Assembly (NCBI GenBank): GCA_002179805.1
Contig: NAVB01000509.1
Location: 1 to 23,947, forward strand
DNA length: 23,947 bases
Source of the DNA: Acanthamoeba lenticulata
Lineage: Eukaryota > Discosea > Longamoebia > Acanthamoebidae
Reading direction: 5' to 3'
A model generated the notes under the pieces. That model searched no databases. It worked only from the letters and a program-made list of their open reading frames with translations, and was not told where the DNA came from. Below are positions 10,845 through 18,713 of the stretch, piece by piece (positions within the stretch are counted from its first letter, which is position 1; each line of letters starts with the position of its first letter). A program made the position numbers and the translations under genes.

Positions 10845-11016
10845 GAACAACATCTTCTTCTTCTTCACTTCTTCGACTTCTTCTGTCTTTTGTTTTCATA
10901 ATTGTCCTGTTCTCGACTTCTTCCCCCGTCCTCTCTTCTTCTTCTTTCATCTTCTTGTGTTTCCTCGTGTACAAATACAATACGACCAACCACGATGTGA
11001 TTCAAATAATAATAAG

Positions 11017-11022
11017 AATAAA
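11017..11022 (+). terminator. Possible polyadenylation signal AATAAA of the RhoGEF gene
   Basis: A canonical AATAAA hexamer in an AT-rich stretch about 170 nt after the RhoGEF stop and about 90 nt before the next ATG. It is placed by sequence alone; the surrounding AT-rich DNA could give this hexamer by chance. Confidence 0.4.
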
Positions 11023-11113
11023 AATGCAATAATAGAACTGAACTAAAATCTTCCCAAGAATTAATAATTGAAAAGAAAATATCAAAACAAATATTAAAAC
11101 CAGAAAAAGTGAG

Positions 11114-11922
11114 ATGGAGGCAAGTGGAAGTGGAGCTGGACCTGAAAAAAAGAAGCTTAAGCGAGTGGCAGGCGGGGGCGACGCCGCGGCCGCTGATGAG
11201 CCGCTGGTGCGCATGGGCGACCTCATGGGGGAGCTGGTCGGCCTCATTTTTACGTTTGTGTCGCCCCTCGCTCTGCCCGTCTGCCGCGCTGTGTGCCGGA
11301 CGTGGAGCCAGGCCCTCCAGCAGCAACAACAACAGCATCACCTGGCGGGTGGCGCCTTCATGAATCCCCACATGATGGTGACGAGGACGCAACAGCGCAC
11401 ACAAGCTACGCCGAGTACCTCCGCCAGCTCAGGCGCGTCCCCCAAGGGCTGGCGCTTGTTCGCAGCGCGAGTGGCAGGCAAGGGCCGCTTGGCCGTGCTC
11501 CAGTGGGCGCGTGCCAACGGCTGCCCGTGGGACAAGTGGACATGCACCTTTGCGGCCAAAGAAGGCCACCTGGACGTGCTCCAAGTGGGCCCGTGCCAAC
11601 GGCTGCCCGTGGAACTCGTCGACAAGCAGTTGGCTGGCCAAAGGCGGCCGCCTGGACGCGGTCCAATGGGCGTGCGCCAACGGCTGCCCGTGGGACCAGA
11701 CGGCTAGCGCCTCGGCAGCCTACAAAGGCCACCTGGACGTGCTCCGGTTATTGCATGCCAACGGCTGCCCGCTGGACGAGTGGACCTGCAGCAACGCAGC
11801 CCTCGAGGATGTCGATGGAGCAAACGCACCTGCTCCGTGGCCGCCCTCGGAGGCCATCTCGAGGTGCTTCAGTGGGCTCGAGCGAACGGCTGCCCTTGAA
11901 CGAGTTGACCGGTGCAGCCTCC
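11114..11922 (+). pseudogene. F-box-like / ankyrin-type repeat protein gene, broken by frameshifts
   Basis: The frame opens at the ATG at 11114. An F-box-like segment at residues about 30-72 has MGELVGLIFTFVSP, then VCRAVCRTW. Repeats of the G-H-L-D-V-L-Q-W-A-R-A-N-G-C-P-W type follow, at roughly 26-residue spacing, a divergent ankyrin-type repeat common in Acanthamoeba proteins and in giant viruses of amoebae. Repeat identity jumps frames three times. An extra A near 11583 shifts QWARANGCPW into another frame. Near 11806-11812 part of a repeat is missing and the frame changes again. Near 11897 a base is lost just after N-G-C-P, creating a stop. F-box proteins usually recruit targets to SCF ubiquitin ligases, with the repeats binding the target; for this copy that is family knowledge only. 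I call it a pseudogene; sequencing errors in an intact gene are the alternative. Confidence 0.65.
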
Positions 11923-12049
11923 CAAGCTTCTTGCTTTTTAAATTGTTTTTATTATTATTATAAAACAATATTTTGCTAAATAAAAAAATAAAATGCAATC
12001 ATGGTTTGCAACTTTTTATGATTAACGACAACATAAGTCTACTGCACAA

Positions 12050-12072
12050 CCCAACCCTCAAGGGAGGTTGGG
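12050..12072. repeat. Imperfect inverted repeat downstream of the Gly-rich gene
   Basis: The arms CCCAACC and GGTTGGG flank a short CTCAAGGGA centre, so a transcript from either strand could form a small hairpin. It sits about 30 nt beyond the stop of the minus-strand Gly-rich gene, in its presumed 3' UTR. Its function is unknown. Confidence 0.5.
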
Positions 12073-12103
12073 AGAGAGAAGGTAAAAGGACGATGGTGAC
12101 ACA

Positions 12104-12790
12104 TCATCCCCTGTAGCCGGGCTTGAACTTGGCGGCTTCCTTCTGCTGGTGCTGCGAGAAGAAGGCCGCGCCGGCGTCGCCTCCCGGCCCGAACGACAGC
12201 GAACCCTGGCCGGGCGCGCCTCGGCCGCCGCCAGCGCCGCCCGCGCCGCCGAACCCAGCACCGCCGCCAGGCCCGAAGCCGCCGCCACTGCCGCCGGCCG
12301 CGCCGCCAGCGCCGCCGCCCGAGCCGCCCCCGGAGCGCCCACCAGGCCCGCCCAGCACGCCGCCACCTGGCACAACACCGTGCTTGGAGAATTCCTGTAC
12401 ATGATGAAGAGGAAGAGGGAGAAGAAGGTCCTACATGAGCAAACGGCGGACTGTAGGCTCAAGTAGAGAGAGAGAGAGAGAGAAAGATGGTGGGGCGGGA
12501 ACCTCGATCTCGTGGAGGGACTCGTCCGTGGTGATGCCCTTGTTGCGCTGGTAGTTGGTTTCAAAGAGGCCCCACTGCTGCTGGCCGTACTTCTTTTCCT
12601 TCTCTGACTGCGGCGCCGACGCCGCGTAAGAGCGCACGGCCTGCGTCGTTCCCGTCAGCTCCTCAGCCGTGTAGTGCGTCCCCGGGACCGCCGTGCCTTC
12701 ACGCGCAGCCACAAGACGGTCAGAAACGTGTAAAAAAGTAAAGCCGACGCAAGCAGTGCGTAGAAAGAAACCTGAAGGTTGGTGAGCCAT
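12104..12790 (-). CDS. Gly-rich small protein of unknown function
   Basis: Preferred model: exons 12790-12772, 12696-12503 and 12394-12104, about 167 aa. The protein starts MAHQPSG. It continues with a hydrophilic, conserved-looking segment, TAVPGTHYTAEELTG, then KKYGQQQWGLFETNYQ and ITTDESLHEIEEFSKHG. It then has about 60 residues dominated by Gly with Ala, Pro and Phe, and ends in QHQQKEAAKFKPGYRG. The first intron (12771-12697) is 75 nt, a multiple of three, and contains no stop, so a retained form adding 25 residues is possible; its acceptor GAAG is weak. The second intron contains a long (CT)n tract on the coding strand. No signal peptide or membrane helix is present. I do not recognise the family; the Gly-rich tail resembles disordered tails of RNA-binding or structural proteins, but no RNA-binding motif is visible. 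Confidence 0.68.
12465..12483 (-). repeat. (CT)n polypyrimidine microsatellite in an intron
   Basis: About nine dinucleotide units, AG on the plus strand and CT on the coding strand, within the intron 12395-12502 of the Gly-rich gene. It lies nearer the donor (12502) than the acceptor (12395). Confidence 0.85.
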
Positions 12791-13145
12791 TGCTGTGAAG
12801 AAGTTGATACACTAGTCGTTGAGTGGAGGAAGAGATGTGATGGATTGATGAAGCTGTGCGGTTGTAGTAACGTGTTTTTTCATTTCTTGTGTTGTCCTTG
12901 TCGCCGCATTCCATGTCGACATTCTTCGGCTGGTATCCGAGAAATGCGCGAAATGGGAACAGAGAATTGTTTCGGCGTACCGCGGATTCCTGCTCTCGAT
13001 TCCCTTCTGGATCACCTGCGGGCTGCTAATGAGCCCCAAGCCCTAGACCTACATCCTCTCGCAACAATTGTATCTGTGAGGTGGCAAGGATAGGCAAAAT
13101 CAGGTATCCTCGATTGGCGCGATCCTTCCGAATTCCAGTACAATC
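12791..13145. other. Divergent intergenic region
   Basis: About 355 bases lie between the ATG of the Gly-rich gene (minus) and the ATG of the tail-anchored gene (plus). Both promoters should be here. I see no clear TATA box, RNA gene or motif-bearing frame. Confidence 0.45.
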
Positions 13146-13655
13146 ATGGCGATCGCGACCCACAATGCGCTCCAACATGGTGTGACGATCGTGGAGCTTG
13201 TTAAGGAGGAAGTGTCCATCGAGGGTGCCAAGGCGAACGTGACTCTGAGGAGAGCCGCCTTCAACGTTACTCGCACGCAGACGTCGACCCCGAAGAAGAG
13301 CATTCAACGGCGGCACGAGCTAGAGGGAGACGACGAGCATGAGTTCCGAAACAATTACAAGCAGTCGGTGATTGAGAACAAAAACGACTACTGGCGCCGA
13401 ATGTGCTGGTGCGAGGTGCAAAAGAAGAGGAAGACACGAACGACTGTGGCATCGATCGACCTGCGTACCCGGTTCGAACGGTACGACCGCTGGGAGCGAA
13501 AGGACTTTCGACGGGTAGACTGGAAGGCCTTCTACGACGAGATGCGAGACGAGAAGACCAGCAAGCCAGACGAGTGGCTCGGCAACCCCAAGTTCCTCGG
13601 CTGCGTCTTTATCGTCATGTTCATACTCTTCTACTTCGTCATCGCCTCGCTCTGA
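13146..13655 (+). CDS. Predicted tail-anchored membrane protein of unknown function
   Basis: An uninterrupted 169-residue frame starting at the ATG at 13146. The first ~145 residues are hydrophilic and charged, including an RRHELEGDDEHEFRNNYKQS region, a short aromatic/Cys patch (YWRRMCWCE), and a basic-acidic segment FERYDRWERKDFRRVDWKAF. The last ~21 residues (LGCVFIVMFILFYFVIASL) form one hydrophobic helix ending at the stop codon. With no signal peptide, this is the layout of a tail-anchored protein inserted post-translationally into ER, mitochondrial or peroxisomal membrane, facing the cytosol. I do not recognise the family, and no SNARE-like heptad pattern is evident. It could be an adaptor or organelle-contact protein, but the sequence shows nothing that decides this. 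Confidence 0.75.
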   Translation: MAIATHNALQHGVTIVELVKEEVSIEGAKANVTLRRAAFNVTRTQTSTPKKSIQRRHELEGDDEHEFRNNYKQSVIENKNDYWRRMCWCEVQKKRKTRTTVASIDLRTRFERYDRWERKDFRRVDWKAFYDEMRDEKTSKPDEWLGNPKFLGCVFIVMFILFYFVIASL

Positions 13656-14010
13656 GCCCGCAGATAAGGAGACCTGCACCCTTTTATTTATTTCAGCTGT
13701 TGCTGTCTCTTGTACATTGCTTGTTGTTGTTGTTGTGACACTTCAAGAACAGCCTTTACCTACCTACCAGTCTCGCACCTACTTCTTCTTTTTTCCTCTC
13801 TTTTACTACCCTCTCGCCAAACAGAGCCTTTGTTGGTGGCAGACCTGTAACAACAAAAAGCCTTTGTATCCCCATGCACATCAGCCACCACTACATGCAC
13901 TTCCACTACATTCACTACATTCCCCCAAGGTTCCTTTTGCAGCTCTGATGGAGATGAATTTTATGTACAGCTTCTTCTTCCTCTACACACACAGAGTTCC
14001 GCTACAACAC
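13656..14010. other. Convergent intergenic region (two 3' ends)
   Basis: About 355 bases lie between the stop of the tail-anchored gene (plus) and the stop of the MAM-domain gene (minus). They are AT-richer than the flanks, with a GTT run at 13721-13735 and several CTAC/CATT-rich short repeats at 13895-13925. They presumably hold both 3' UTRs; no gene is seen. Confidence 0.5.
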
Positions 14011-15361
14011 CTACATGACGATGCTGTGCCGGTGGTTCTCCGTGGGCGGAGGGGCGAGCGGGTTAGGCGCCGCGGCGGCGTCGCTGTCGGAGCTGCTGGT
14101 CGAGCTGCTGCGCATCTTCTGCATGGAGCGCCGCGGGCTGATGATGAGCAGCAGGATGATCACGGCCGCCGCCAGGAGGAGCGCCAAGAGCAGCAGGCCA
14201 CCGAGGATGCCGCCCACAATGGCGCCGATCTGCCAGTCCTCCAGCCCGCTGCTGCCGCCCGTCGTGCCTGTTGATCGTGGGGTCAACTGGTGAGTCCAAG
14301 CCCAAGGCAGAACAAGAAGAACAAGAGCAAGAAGGTGGAGAAGAAGTTTACCGTCAGCGGGCGTGGGCGTGGGCGTGGTAGAGGTGGTCGGGTCGATGTA
14401 GGGCGTGGCGTCCTCGGGCGCGCCGCTCTGCGTGAAGAGCACGTCGTCGAGCGCGATGTCGCTCAGGAAGAAGTCCGTGACCAAGCCTCGTGTGCCCGCC
14501 GACACCGTCGTGAACTTGAACTGGACGGCCATCGGGGCGCTGGTGGACGCCGTGGCCGGGAGGAAGCTGTCGATGTTGGCCTTGTGGAAGCCCCAGTCGT
14601 CGGTCGGGCTGGTCTGCTGCTGGCCGGTGAAGCTCACCACGTCGACCCAGGCGGGCGACGACGCGTTGAGGGCCTTCACCGACAGCGTGAGGGAGGCCTT
14701 GCCCTCGCTCGCGTCCATGTCGGCGCCGTACATGAAGTAGTAGAAGCTCACCGTCGCGCTGTTGTTGGAGTAGACGATGGTGGGGCTGTAGAACTCGAAC
14801 ACGGAGCCGTAGCAGCCCGAGGACTCGGTGTAGGCGTAGTTGCCGTCCTTGCCCGTGTGGTCGGTGCAGGGGCCCGTCTTCACCTGTTCATGTAGAGGAT
14901 GGAAAAGGACGTAAGCAACCAGGAAGTGGGTCACTGTTTGGCTGGCTGGCGACGTACGTCGTTGCAGGCGAGCGGCTTGCCTGTCCTGTAGTCAATGTTG
15001 GACGAGGTCTCGCCTTGAATAATCCACCAGTTGCGGGTCTGGTCGTAGAAGGAGACGGCCTCGACAGGCACGTTCTTCCAGCCAGCAGGGAGGTTCGTGC
15101 ATTCCTAAAGGTCATACGAAAGCAAGCACATAGGGGACTGGGTCAGGCATCGCCAACAACATGCTACGCGGAGGATGTAGAAGACGAAGAAGAAGAATGG
15201 TGGCGGTAGACTACCTGCTCGTAGCAAGTGCCAGCGTAGTTGCACGTGTTCCACGAGTCGAAGGTCTGGAAGTGTGGGAACTTGGTCACCACGAGGCCCT
15301 GGGCCAGGGCGCAGAGGAGGGCCAGCCCGAGGCATGCTCGCATGATAGTCATACGCGTCAT
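14011..15361 (-). CDS. MAM-domain type I membrane protein
   Basis: Four exons, 15361-15215, 15104-14958, 14883-14352 and 14267-14011, give about 360 aa. Residues 1-22 are a signal peptide (MRACLGLALLCALAQG at its core). Residues ~28-246 form a MAM domain: FDSWNTCNYAGTCYE, an NWWI-QGETSSNIDYRTG stretch, TGPCTDHT, NYAYTESSGC, SPTIV, VSFYYFMYGADM, DDWGFHKANID, and the hallmark SDIALDDVLF. MAM domains, best known from meprins, receptor tyrosine phosphatases and other metazoan surface proteins, mediate adhesion or oligomerisation. A Thr/Pro stalk (residues ~250-275) leads to DWQIGAIVGGILGGL and a membrane helix (~289-318). The cytosolic tail is basic, then Ser-rich. The last intron could use an acceptor at 14284, but that breaks the frame; the acceptor at 14268 keeps the membrane helix in frame. 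Intron retention there would also stay open. A role in cell-surface adhesion is inference. Confidence 0.85.
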
Positions 15362-16335
15362 CTCGTTCTACTTCTTGTGGTTCTGCGAAAGGCTTCTTCT
15401 TCTCCTCTTCCTCTTAGGCGGTGTGCTCTTTCGGGGGGTTGTGGCCACAACAACAACACTTTCCTTCTCGCTCGAGAGGAAAGGTCTGGGTTGGGTTGGG
15501 GGTTGGTGTTGTTGACTCGAATCGAGCAGGAGAGATACGAATGAATGTGGTTGGCGTCAAGGCGTGGACTTTGTGCGTGCGCGGTGGTGGCCCTGGTGGT
15601 TGCGCGGCCCTTTCCTCCTGTCCTCGTCGCTGCTGCTGCTAGACTCCCGCAGGACTTTGGCCACGGCGTAGAGAGGTGTCGTTCATCACGGAGCCCAGGC
15701 CGCTCGTGTGCTACCCCCAATCCCTGGTGCGCCAGCTTGACTCCTAAACTCCCCGGACCATAGATCTGCTCGAGGAGGGGTTCTACTCGAGGCAACCACG
15801 AAAGTGTGTTCTGCGGATGTCAAAATGGTGCTCCACTCGGAGCGTGTTATTTTATCTCGCGCAATTTGATTGGTCGTACGGCAAACATCGCATGGCTCGC
15901 GCGGCCCGTGCGACTTAGGGCTTCTCTTCAGGCCCGGGTGCTGGTGCGATAGGAGTTTACCAAAGCGGAGCCTGTTTGGGAACCACCGGACCTCCGTCCT
16001 GCCCATTGGCTCGACCACCACGAACCCACGACAACCACAACCAGGTATAAAACGCAGTGTCGGTCTTGTCCAGGAGTTTGATAGATAGACACCACACCAC
16101 TTACGGGCGTGGCTTCTTTCTCTTCACATCCTATCCGTGGTTCCAACCCTTTGCTTGCTCGCCCTTCTCTTCCTCTCTACTTCCTCCTCTTCGACGACGT
16201 TCTGCACCAGGCGCTGCGGAACCGCCAACTCGAACCACATACACACAGCCAGGGATCAGAGCTTCGAGGGACTCTACCACAACTTGCACTACTACAACAA
16301 AAAGCCATTGTTGAAGAAGAAGACACACATACAAG
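15362..16335. other. Long divergent intergenic region (promoters of two surface-protein genes)
   Basis: About 970 bases lie between the ATG of the MAM gene (minus) and the ATG of the anchor-K-type gene (plus), the longest gap between genes in the window. Frames up to about 110 codons exist on both strands but lack motifs, signal peptides or splice partners. I found no tRNA-like fold by eye. A TATA box lies near the right end. Confidence 0.5.
16046..16052 (+). promoter_or_regulatory. TATA box (TATAAAA)
   Basis: A perfect TATAAAA in GC-rich surroundings, 284 nt upstream of the ATG of the anchor-K-type surface gene and on its strand. Transcription would be expected to begin about 25-30 nt further on, leaving a leader of roughly 250 nt that includes a CAC/ACA-rich stretch. 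A leader intron is possible. Placement is by consensus only. Confidence 0.55.
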
Positions 16336-18328
16336 ATGGCCCGCAGCCTCTGCTTGACAACGTTCCTCGCGAGCGCCCTCTGCTTGGCGGCCTTTGTGGC
16401 CCTCGCCTTTGGTACGTAGAGCCACTCGCCTCGTTCTGCGGATCGCTTCGTCCTTGTGAAGATGAACAAGCTAACCGGCCTTGCTTTGATGTGGAGCAGG
16501 TCAGAACAAGTTTGAGGTGCAGGATACCTTCCACGTCAACGTCGTTGGAACCTTCCGCCAAGACACGCCCACCACATGCGACTACTGCGACTGCTCGGCC
16601 GCGAATGGCTGCTCTTGGGTCGACAACGCCTCCTGCCCCGAGCTCGGCCTCACAGAGCCTGACGATAACCAGCAGCGGTTCATACTCCCCCCCCCTCGCT
16701 ACTTCAGCCTGCACGTCGTCTTTTTCTCCAATCCACAAGAACGTAGCGACTAAAGCATCTGCGTCTTCAGATGGGGAACGTGCCCACAACAAACCGTCCC
16801 CTGCAACTGCTTCACGTCGTCGGGGGTGGGCTTCCGTGGCGTGACCAACGTCACCATCGTCTCCAACCCGACTGACGGCGTTGCCACCAAGATCGGCCGC
16901 ATGACGCACTACAACAACCAAATCTTTGTACGCCTGTTGGCCTTTTTGCCCCACGTCCGCTACTTCCTACAGGTCTCGCTGACTTGTTCTTTCCTCCTCA
17001 GGGCTTCTCGCCGACGCAGCTCCGCCTGACCCTCTCCATGGCCGCCCCCGAGCTGAGCCAGCCCTTCACCATCAGCTACCCGCTCAGTACGTAGAGTCCC
17101 CCCCCCCTCTGCTAGCGCCGACGAGTAGAACCACAACTTATCGACCCAACCAACATCACCTCAGACTTCTTCGAGTCCCCCAACAGGAACTTGTCCATGT
17201 GCGATCCGGTCATCCAGGAGAGTACGTCGTCCCTTCAACGTCGTTTAGATGGCACTCGTGTGTTTACGTTTCTCTCGTGTGTGTAAACACAGGCAACGTG
17301 CCATGTGACGATCGGTTCTCGTTCTCGGACCTGGTCCTCACCGACACCTTCACCAAGGACAACATCGAGTACACCCTCCAGATCGTCGGCTTCGTCCGCG
17401 ACGACAGCACCAGCCTCACCCCCATCAAGGTACTCGCCCTCCTCGTCCTCTTCGTCCTCTTCGTTGGCGTTGTTGGGGCTCATCGTCCTCTTCTTCGTGC
17501 AGGGTTTCGTGACGATCGAGTCCAACGTGACCTACGCCGACGTGTACGCCAAGATCGTGACGGCCTGCGTCCAGTCCGAGTGCGGCGACAACCAAGTCTT
17601 CCAGGCGCCCCCCGTGTGCGGCTGCGTGTGCGCCATCACCGACAGCGTCTGCCAGAAGCAGAACAACGGGAACCCCTACTTCAAGAGCGTCAACGAGACC
17701 TGCGGCTGCGAGTGCACGCTCACCGCGGCCGACTGCCCGGCCAACAGCACTTACAACGCCACGACCTGCAGCTGCGGCTGCCCGCTCACCGACGACGAGT
17801 GCATGGCCGTGGACAAGGACTTTGTGGTCTCGCCCGACCCGACCGTCTGCGGATGCGTGTGCTCCAGCGTCGTGCTCGACGCCTGCACCCAGCAGGGCCG
17901 CTTCTGGAACGCGTCGCTCGAGAGCTGCGGTACGTCGTCGCCGTCGTTGTCGTGTCTCAACTCTCGGCCTGTGATCTGACGCTCACACGCGCCCACCAGA
18001 TTGCTTCTGTGTTGTGTCGGATGAGCTGTGCGAGGAGGCCTACGGGTCGGGCTACACGGCGGACTCGGACGCCTGCGGCTGCTCGCCCGGTGGCGGTGGC
18101 CTGAGCGGAGGCGAGATCGCGGGCATCGCCGTGGGCGCGGCAGCGGGCGCGGCGCTGCTGGCGTGCCTGTTCGCGTCGCTGGCCGGCCTGCTGGCCTTCC
18201 TCATCCGGCGAGGCAGCATGCCGGGCATCTATGGTGTCAAGATCGACGAGCCCGGCTTCGAGGGCGCCGCCCACTCGCCGCTCTACCACGACCCGTGGAA
18301 GGGCAACGACAACCTCCTCCGTGCTTGA
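16336..18328 (+). CDS. Type I membrane protein: choice-of-anchor-K-like ectodomain plus CxCxC cysteine repeats
   Basis: Eight exons, 16336-16411, 16500-16677, 16771-16927, 17002-17086, 17165-17221, 17293-17429, 17503-17929 and 18000-18328, give about 481 aa with all phases consistent. Residues 1-25 are a signal peptide. Residues ~85-240 carry RWGTCPQQ, GVGFRGVTN, KIGRMTHYNNQIF, LRLTLSM, NFFESPN, CDDRFSF and IEYTLQIVGF. This order (WG..., iG-lTH-N, F-E-tpN, C-D, YtL-i-GF) is that of the bacterial choice-of-anchor-K secreted domain, as I recall it. Residues ~255-400 contain four to five blocks of the C-x-C-x-C type (VCGCVC, TCGCEC, TCSCGCP, VCGCVC, DCFC) with intervening Cys. These resemble the C-terminal repeats of VEGF-C and Balbiani-ring proteins. 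A GGGG linker leads to a membrane helix (~412-441) and a short tail. Many N-x-S/T sequons are present. Ligand and function are unknown; a cell-surface binding role is inference. Confidence 0.8.
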
Positions 18329-18713
18329 GGGGGACGTTAGTCTCCACGGCCACACTTTCATGTTGGTCGTTGTATCTCTTGTACAGTTGTTCCCCTTTTG
18401 CATAAAAACACGATCCCTTAGCTGTAAGGACTCTTCTTCCACTTGCTTCTTGGCCGGGACGGCGCGCTGAAAAACGAAGACATCGAAACGATAACACCCA
18501 AGTGCTGGATCGTTGGCGTGGTGCACCACGTTCTTCGCGTTTCAAAAGAGGGTGCTCAACACAAGAAGCGGCCACGTTTTACGCTACTCCAGCTGAAGGG
18601 AAGAAAGAGCTTGGGGGACAAGAGAGGTGGTGAAGGAATTTTTTTTATGTTTTGCTATTTCGATCGTCTCGTCGTCTTCAAAGAGCAAAGACAGAGGGGG
18701 CGAGCACAGAAGC
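18329..18713. other. Convergent intergenic region with a 14-nt palindrome
   Basis: These 385 bases lie between the stop of the anchor-K-type gene (plus) and the stop of RPL4 (minus). They should hold both 3' UTRs. A perfect palindrome, CGTGGTGCACCACG, lies at 18517-18530. Short frames are present but have no support as genes. Confidence 0.5.

Noticed and set aside
12123..12404. A Pro/Ala-rich plus-strand frame that looks like a collagen-like or proline-rich protein
   Set aside because: It is the complement of the Gly-rich exon. The minus strand has a consistent ATG, introns and hydrophilic N-terminal segment.
14268..14284. The acceptor ACTCACCAG at 14284 for the last intron of the MAM gene
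   Set aside because: With the only sensible donor (14351) it throws the membrane helix out of frame; the acceptor CAACAG at 14268 keeps it.
14290..14895. A 201-codon plus-strand frame, Arg/Val/Gly-rich
   Set aside because: It is antisense to the MAM-domain exon, whose motifs are unmistakable.
15686..16021. A 111-codon minus-strand frame in the long divergent gap
   Set aside because: No signal peptide, domain or splice continuation, and frames of similar size exist on the opposite strand.
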